64,000 nucleotides of DNA from Olsenella sp. KH3B4. GTDB taxonomy: Bacteria > Actinomycetota > Coriobacteriia > Coriobacteriales > Atopobiaceae. The notes under the pieces are model-generated. The model was not told the origin of the DNA and ran no database searches. It saw nothing but the letters and a program-made list of their open reading frames with translations. The position numbers and the translations under genes are program-made. The stretch covers positions 20,982 to 84,981 of the forward strand of contig FOHD01000010.1 of assembly GCA_900111695.1 (NCBI GenBank), in the 5' to 3' direction. Shown piece after piece: positions 59,517 to 64,000 of the stretch; the first letter of the stretch is position 1; every line of letters starts with the position of its first letter.

Positions 59517-61790
59517 ATGACAAAGGTTACACACGAGTTCGACCTCTACGGAAAGCACTACGCTCTCGAGGCGGGCGAGCTCGCAAAGCAGGCCACGGGC
59601 GCCTGCCTGGTGAAGTGCGGGGACTCCACCGTCCTCGTGACCGCCGTGGTCTCGAAGGAGCGCAAGGACTACGACTTCTTCCCCCTGACGGTCGACTTCA
59701 TCGAGAAGATGTACGCCGTGGGCCGCATCCCCGGCGGATACCTCAAGCGCGAGGCAAGGCCCTCCGAGAAGGCCACCCTCACCTCCCGTATGATCGACCG
59801 CCCGCTGCGTCCGTCCTTCCCCGACGGCTTCCGCAACGAGGTGCAGGTCGTCGCCACCCCGCTTGTGGCGGATCAGATCCACTCCGTTGACACCATCTGC
59901 GTGATGGGCGCAAGCGCCGCCCTCACCGTTGGCGGCGTGCCCTTCGAGGGGCCGCTTGCCTGCGTGCGCATCGGCCGCAACCCCGAGACCGGCGAGTTCC
60001 TCGTCAACCCCACCTACGAGGAGCGCGACACCTCCGACCTCGACCTCGAGCTGGCTGGCTCGTCCACGTTCATCTCCATGCTTGAGGCCGGTGCCAAGGA
60101 GATCAGCGAGGAGGACATGCTGGCCGCCATGGCGTTTGGCCAGGAGGCCATTGCCGCCTTCTGCGAGGAGGAGAAGAAGTTCTTCGCCAAGTGGGAGGAG
60201 GCCAACGGCCCCATCGTCAAGAAGGAGTACGTCCTCGACGAGCCCACCCCCGAGGTTCACGACCGCATCTTCGCGCACTTTGACGAGATGAGCGCCGCCC
60301 TCAAGGACGCCGACAAGCTCTCCCGCATGGGCAAGGTCGAGGCCCTCAAGGAGTCCATCAAGGCCGAGTTCACCGAGGACGAGCAGGCTCAGTGGAGCCG
60401 CGCCATTGCCGTCGAGCTCAAGGGCCTCGAGAAGCACGCCATGCGCAAGATGGTCGTTGAGACCGGCGAGCGCGTCGACGGCCGTACCCCCACCGAGATT
60501 CGCCCGATCATGGTCAAGCCCGACTACCTGCCCCTGGTCCACGGCTCTGGCCTCTTCCAGCGTGGCCAGACCCAGGTGCTCTCCATCTGCACCCTGGGCA
60601 TGCTCAACGAGTGGCAGCGCCTCGACACCATCGAGCCCGTCGATGGCAAGCGCTACATCCACCACTACAACTTCCCGCCCTTCTGCACCGGCGAGACTGG
60701 CCGCATGGGCAGCCCCAAGCGCCGCGAGATCGGCCACGGTGCCCTTGCCGAGCGTGCGCTTCTCCCGGTGATTCCCTCCGAGGAGGAGTTCCCCTACACC
60801 ATCCGCGTGGTCTCCGAGGTCATGGAGTCCAACGGCTCCAGCTCGATGGCCTCCACCTGCGGCTCCACGCTCGCGCTCATGGACGCCGGCGTGCCCATCA
60901 AGCGCCCCGTCTCCGGCGTTGCCATGGGCCTCATCCAGGAGGAGGGCAAGACCGTCGTCCTCACCGACATCCAGGGCCTCGAGGACTTCCTCGGTGACAT
61001 GGACTTCAAGGTGACGGGCACCACCAAGGGCATCACCGCCATGCAGATGGACAACAAGGCCACCGGCCTCACGCCCGAGATCCTGCGCAAGGCCCTCATG
61101 CAGGCCCACGAGGGTCGCATGTTCATCCTCGACAAGATGCTCCAGCAGATCCCCGCGCCGCGCGAGCACGCCAAGGACACCGCCCCCCAGATCATCAGCC
61201 TCCAGATCCCCACGGACAAGATCCGCGACGTCATCGGCTCCGGCGGCAAGGTCATCCGTGGCATCCAGGAGGACACCGGCGCCACGGTCGACATCCAGGA
61301 GGACGGCACCGTCTTCATCGCCGGCACCAACGGCGCTGGCGAGGCCGCTGCCGAGCGCATCAAGGCCATCGTGAAGGTTCCCGAGGTAGGGGAGGAGTAC
61401 ACCGGCCGCGTCGTGGGCATCCAGCCATTCGGCGCCTTCGTCGAGCTCCTGCCCGGCAAGGACGGCCTGCTCCACATCTCCCGCGTCGCCAAGGGTCGCG
61501 TCGACAAGGTCGAGGACGTGCTCAACATCGGCGACGAGGTCCGCGTGAAGGTCCTCGAGGTCGACGAGAAGGGCAAGATCTCCCTCGACCGCCTCGACAA
61601 GCCCGAGGCACCTGCAGGCTCCGGCCACAATGGCCACGGCGAGTCCAACGGCGGCGAGCGTCCCGAGCGTTCTGGCGAGCGCCGTACCCGTGCTCGTCGT
61701 CACCCCGGTGACCGCGGCGAGGGAACCGGCCGCGGCAATGGTGGCGAGGGCGGCGAGAAGCGCCAGCCGCGCCGTCACCACGAGGCGTAG
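59517..61790 (+). CDS. pnp: Polyribonucleotide nucleotidyltransferase (PNPase)
   Basis: 757-residue phosphorolytic 3'-5' exonuclease. Two RNase PH cores (first from GKHYALEAGELAKQATGACL; second from GERVDGRTPTEIRPI, with FPPFCTGETGRMGSPKRREI and the active-site stretch MDFKVTGTTKGITAMQMD), a KH domain (DKIRDVIGSGGKVIRGI) and an S1 domain (YTGRVVGIQPFGAFVELLPG). The last about 55 residues are Gly/Arg/Glu-rich, an added disordered RNA-binding-like tail. AAGAGGAAACGT precedes the ATG. Confidence 0.97.
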   Translation: MTKVTHEFDLYGKHYALEAGELAKQATGACLVKCGDSTVLVTAVVSKERKDYDFFPLTVDFIEKMYAVGRIPGGYLKREARPSEKATLTSRMIDRPLRPSFPDGFRNEVQVVATPLVADQIHSVDTICVMGASAALTVGGVPFEGPLACVRIGRNPETGEFLVNPTYEERDTSDLDLELAGSSTFISMLEAGAKEISEEDMLAAMAFGQEAIAAFCEEEKKFFAKWEEANGPIVKKEYVLDEPTPEVHDRIFAHFDEMSAALKDADKLSRMGKVEALKESIKAEFTEDEQAQWSRAIAVELKGLEKHAMRKMVVETGERVDGRTPTEIRPIMVKPDYLPLVHGSGLFQRGQTQVLSICTLGMLNEWQRLDTIEPVDGKRYIHHYNFPPFCTGETGRMGSPKRREIGHGALAERALLPVIPSEEEFPYTIRVVSEVMESNGSSSMASTCGSTLALMDAGVPIKRPVSGVAMGLIQEEGKTVVLTDIQGLEDFLGDMDFKVTGTTKGITAMQMDNKATGLTPEILRKALMQAHEGRMFILDKMLQQIPAPREHAKDTAPQIISLQIPTDKIRDVIGSGGKVIRGIQEDTGATVDIQEDGTVFIAGTNGAGEAAAERIKAIVKVPEVGEEYTGRVVGIQPFGAFVELLPGKDGLLHISRVAKGRVDKVEDVLNIGDEVRVKVLEVDEKGKISLDRLDKPEAPAGSGHNGHGESNGGERPERSGERRTRARRHPGDRGEGTGRGNGGEGGEKRQPRRHHEA

Positions 61791-61816
61791 CCAAGAGCTG
61801 CTACATCGAGTTTTTG

Positions 61817-61854
61817 CGGGCGGCATCCACACCGGGTGTCGCCCGTTCTTTCTT
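61817..61854 (+). terminator. Terminator of pnp
   Basis: CGGGCGGCATCC (61817-61828) pairs with GGGTGTCGCCCG (61834-61845) with two G-U pairs, followed by TTCTTTCTT. Confidence 0.85.
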
Positions 61855-61899
61855 CTCGCTGCATACGCCGAACGACTGGCGTGCTGTGTCCTTGCGTGT

Positions 61900-62120
61900 T
61901 TGGCGTGCCCTGGAAACATGGGGGCGGAGTCGGTGAGTAGAGCCGTTGAGAAGAAATTCGACACATAACGGTGTCCAGGTAACTCATTCCGTCCATTTCC
62001 TTCTCGGCAGAGCTTGGTGAACTCGAAGGAGCCTGGCGCGAAGTAGGCCGCTATGGTCGCTATGACAGAAGCGTCTTTCGGGTTTTTGCTGAAAAACGCC
62101 TTAGTGTGCTCTACCATCAT
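61900..62120 (-). other. Coding-like fragment of unknown origin
   Basis: In the 366-base gap between pnp and the next surface-protein gene, the minus strand reads MVEHTKAFFSKNPKDASVIA, TIAAYFAPGSFEFTKLCREG and on to about 61915 without a stop. Its residue composition is protein-like, unlike the antisense frames over pnp into which it continues. I do not recognise it. No good ribosome-binding site. It may be a relic of a transferred gene. Confidence 0.3.
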
Positions 62121-62156
62121 GCTCAGTTGTCAGTGGGTTTGAGAGGAAGTGGTTGG

Positions 62157-63725
62157 ATGAGCCCAAAGGTTAGGGGAGTGCTTTTCTGTGGCGTTCTATC
62201 CGCGGCTCTCGCGGTTGTACCTCTGTCTGCCGTTGCAGAGGAGATCGAGGCAGCGGGAGCGCGGGCATCGGAGACGGCCGTCTTGGCCCCTCAAGACGGT
62301 TCTTCTGACGCTTCGCAGCTAACTGTCGCAGCAGATGCGACTACACCCGTTGTGAAGACCGGTGAGGATAACCAGTCAGAGGCAAACGTCGCGCAACAGA
62401 GTTCGGTCTCCGACGAGGTTAAGCCAGCAAAGGAAGCCGATAGCTCGACTGGTCTCGTGAATGGGGAATCGGCTCCTGGAACCGAGACGGGAAACGACAA
62501 GAACGAGACTGCGGTAACAGATGTCGATTCGAAGACGACGGCAGACGCCTCCGCAGGGTCATTGGATTCCGCTGCCGAGGATGCCTCTGAAACCCCATCC
62601 GATGAGACTGACCCCGTCGATGAGACCGTTTCGGAAGCCGACGTCCCCGCTCAGAACGTCTACCGTCTCTATAACCCCTATTCTGGCGAGCACCTCTACA
62701 CCGCTGGGCTTGACGAGGCCAAGGGGCTGGTGGGTTATGGCTGGGCTTGGGAGGGCGTGGGCTGGGTCTCTCCAACTTCCACGGGCAACCCCGTCCTCAG
62801 GCTCTACAATCCCTACAACGGCGAGCACCTGTATACGCTCTCGGAGGACGAGGCCTCTGGCCTCGCTTCCTTGGGTTGGCGCCGAGAGGGAACCGCATGG
62901 CTTTCGGGTGGTTCGCTTGGGGTACTGCGGGAGTTCAACCCGTATGCGACGGTTGGAACTCACAACTACACGCTCAGCTCCGCTGAGGACGAATGGCTTG
63001 GGACCATCGGGTGGCGGCGCGAGGGCTCCACGTGGTCATCCCTCAATCGAGCGTCTCTCGAAGTCACGCCCTTCTGGGCAACGGGACCGTCTGGGCGCTG
63101 GTGGGTTCAGCGCAACGGCTCCTTTGCCTCTGGTCGCGTTGTCGAGCCAAACGAGGACGGTAATCCCGGCATCCGCGCCTACGCTACTTCCTCCAATGGA
63201 CACGTCGTTCGTGGTGTTGAAGCAGTCGGCAACCGTACCATAGTGGCTGATGCCAAGACTGGCGCACTGCCCAGCGTAGAGGGTTGGTGGAAGTCCTCCG
63301 CTCCCACGGGTTGCGACCAGTGGTACATGATGGCCAAAGGGTCCGACGGAGTCCCCTACGCAAAGACAGGGAGGTTCGAGGACGGTGGCTCCGCCTACTA
63401 TGGCATTCCAGGCGAGGGGCACATTCTCGTCGGCCGGCTGAGGAGCGGCAATGGCTACCTTCTCACGAATGGCAGCGGACAGCTCTTCGAGTCTCCCGGA
63501 TTCTCCTGGATTCAGGCAGCGGGGGACCCTGGCGTTTCGCTCTACCGCATTGGCGGATACTGCGCGGGTGGTCTTGTCGGGGCGCGTGCAGACGGCATGT
63601 TTTCCGATGGTGACAACCGGTTCTACGCAGATCCGTCTTCCGGGCGAATTCGTACCAGCAGCGTATTCTATGCGAACGGTGTGTTTCGTCAAGAGAATTT
63701 GAGCAAAAAGAGCATCGGATATTGA
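62157..63725 (+). CDS. Secreted DUF5648-repeat surface protein, C-terminus probably altered by IS insertion
   Basis: 522 residues. The signal peptide includes VLFCGVLSAALAVVPLSAVA; a Ser/Thr/Asp/Glu-rich linker runs to about 160. Three DUF5648-type repeats follow (VYRLYNPYSGEHLYTAG, LRLYNPYNGEHLYTLS, LREFNPYATVGTHNYTLS), each ending in a GW-R-EG motif. The rest (about 310-520) resembles glucan/wall-binding repeats (RWWVQRNGSFASGRVVEPN, GYLLTNGSGQLFESPGFSW). No hydrolase domain. The last codons overlap the direct repeats taken as the end of an IS21-type element, so the true C-terminus may be lost. GAGGAAG precedes the ATG. Confidence 0.85.
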   Translation: MSPKVRGVLFCGVLSAALAVVPLSAVAEEIEAAGARASETAVLAPQDGSSDASQLTVAADATTPVVKTGEDNQSEANVAQQSSVSDEVKPAKEADSSTGLVNGESAPGTETGNDKNETAVTDVDSKTTADASAGSLDSAAEDASETPSDETDPVDETVSEADVPAQNVYRLYNPYSGEHLYTAGLDEAKGLVGYGWAWEGVGWVSPTSTGNPVLRLYNPYNGEHLYTLSEDEASGLASLGWRREGTAWLSGGSLGVLREFNPYATVGTHNYTLSSAEDEWLGTIGWRREGSTWSSLNRASLEVTPFWATGPSGRWWVQRNGSFASGRVVEPNEDGNPGIRAYATSSNGHVVRGVEAVGNRTIVADAKTGALPSVEGWWKSSAPTGCDQWYMMAKGSDGVPYAKTGRFEDGGSAYYGIPGEGHILVGRLRSGNGYLLTNGSGQLFESPGFSWIQAAGDPGVSLYRIGGYCAGGLVGARADGMFSDGDNRFYADPSSGRIRTSSVFYANGVFRQENLSKKSIGY

Positions 63726-63743
63726 GCAGCCTGAGCATCGGAG
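63699..63743. repeat. Two 22-bp direct repeats, probable IS21-family terminal repeats
   Basis: TTGAGC-N6-GAGCATCGGA occurs at 63699-63720 and again at 63722-63743. IS21-family ends often carry such multiple short repeats. They lie between the surface-protein gene and istB, on the istB 3' side where an IS21 end is expected. Confidence 0.55.
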
Positions 63744-63764
63744 GCGCGCACGCTTTTTGAGCGG

Positions 63765-64000
63765 CTAGCTCTCCTGCATGAGGGCATGGCGGACGCGGTA
63801 GGACTCGCCGCGGAACTGGATGAGCCTCCCGTGGTGGACGATGCGGTCGATCACGGCGGCGGCCATCTGGTCGTCCCCGAACACCGACCCCCACCTGCTG
63901 AACTCCAGGTTCGTGGTGATTACCACCGACTGCCTCTCGTATGCGTCGGCGAAGACCTGGAAGAGCAGCCTCGCCCCGTCCGCGTCGAGCGGGAGAAACC
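63765..64000 (-). CDS. istB: IstB-like ATP-binding protein, C-terminal part (IS21 family), cut by window edge
   Basis: The minus strand is open from the right edge and reads FLPLDADGARLLFQVFADAY, ERQSVVITTNLEFSRWGSVF, GDDQMAAAVIDRIVHHG and RLIQFRGESYRV before the stop at 63765. This is the C-terminal half of the AAA+ IstB helper: sensor I in ITTNLEF and the arginine-bearing DRIVHH region. IstB assists the IstA transposase in target choice. The P-loop and istA would lie outside the window to the right. Confidence 0.88.
   Translation of the reverse strand, partial: FLPLDADGARLLFQVFADAYERQSVVITTNLEFSRWGSVFGDDQMAAAVIDRIVHHGRLIQFRGESYRVRHALMQES

Larger units (their letters stand above)
63699..64000 (-). 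mobile_element. Left part of an IS21-family insertion sequence (partial)
   Basis: The istB 3' portion together with the two 22-bp repeats outline one end of an IS21-family element. The exact terminus and any target duplication cannot be fixed because the other end is outside the window. Confidence 0.6.

Noticed and set aside
59352-62120. A 922-codon open frame antisense to pnp
   Set aside because: It is a by-product of high GC at third codon positions over pnp; composition is Leu/Gly/Ala/Asp/His-rich and no domain is visible. Only its first about 70 codons outside pnp look protein-like and are reported separately.

Overview
The window is high-GC (about 60 percent or more in most genes) and reads as chromosome of an actinobacterium, most likely class Coriobacteriia, family Atopobiaceae (Olsenella-like). 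The pointers are an actinobacterial integration host factor (mihF) next to gmk and rpoZ, a PyrR-controlled pyr operon with a PyrK/PyrD-type dihydroorotate dehydrogenase, and large secreted proteins with YRLYNPYSGEHLYTT-type repeats plus cell-wall-binding repeats. The genus is an inference; no 16S rRNA gene is present. Layout: (1) 1-7702 is a defence island: the 3' end of a type III modification gene, an AlbA_2/HATPase protein, the type III restriction subunit and a DUF262-DUF1524 protein, all on one strand and tightly packed. (2) 7838-24922 is an accessory region of redox enzymes (two SDRs, flavin reductase, aldo/keto reductase, flavodoxin-like proteins, quinone-reductase-like MDR, nitroreductase) interleaved with TetR, MerR, Rrf2 and XRE regulators. 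It contains many broken genes: hipA, a flavodoxin, an aldo/keto reductase start, ABC ATPase and FtsX-type permease pieces, and a secreted protein. It also holds two related long inverted-repeat elements at 21205-21529. (3) 25059-28863 has folP, tRNA-Asn and a glycan-export ABC pair. (4) 28970-34329 is a complete pyrR-B-C-K-D-F operon (no carAB) behind a readable PyrR attenuator. (5) 34551-41783 carries mihF, gmk, rpoZ, thiI, comEA, comEC and holA, followed by rpsT on the other strand. (6) 42376-43964 is an AT-richer insert with a tiny membrane protein, an exported protein with a twin-arginine signal and a membrane-anchored LuxR-type regulator ending in a PASTA-like domain. (7) 44055-56809 is housekeeping: lepA-dusB-hemW, dCMP deaminase, two J-domain proteins (one ending in membrane helices), mtaB, phoH, ybeY, dgkA, era, recO. 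(8) 56868-64000 has two repeat-bearing surface proteins flanking rpsO and pnp, and ends in an IS21-family istB fragment. How the parts work together: the island at the left edge should restrict incoming DNA; the pyr operon makes UMP under PyrR attenuation; comEA/comEC suggest DNA uptake; lepA through recO form the usual translation, RNA-modification and cell-cycle cluster. The best candidates for something unusual are the LuxR-TM-PASTA regulator with its exported neighbours, the type III locus with its two extra genes, the membrane-anchored DnaJ, the glycan-export ATPase with an extra N-terminal beta domain, and several uncharacterised repeat families.
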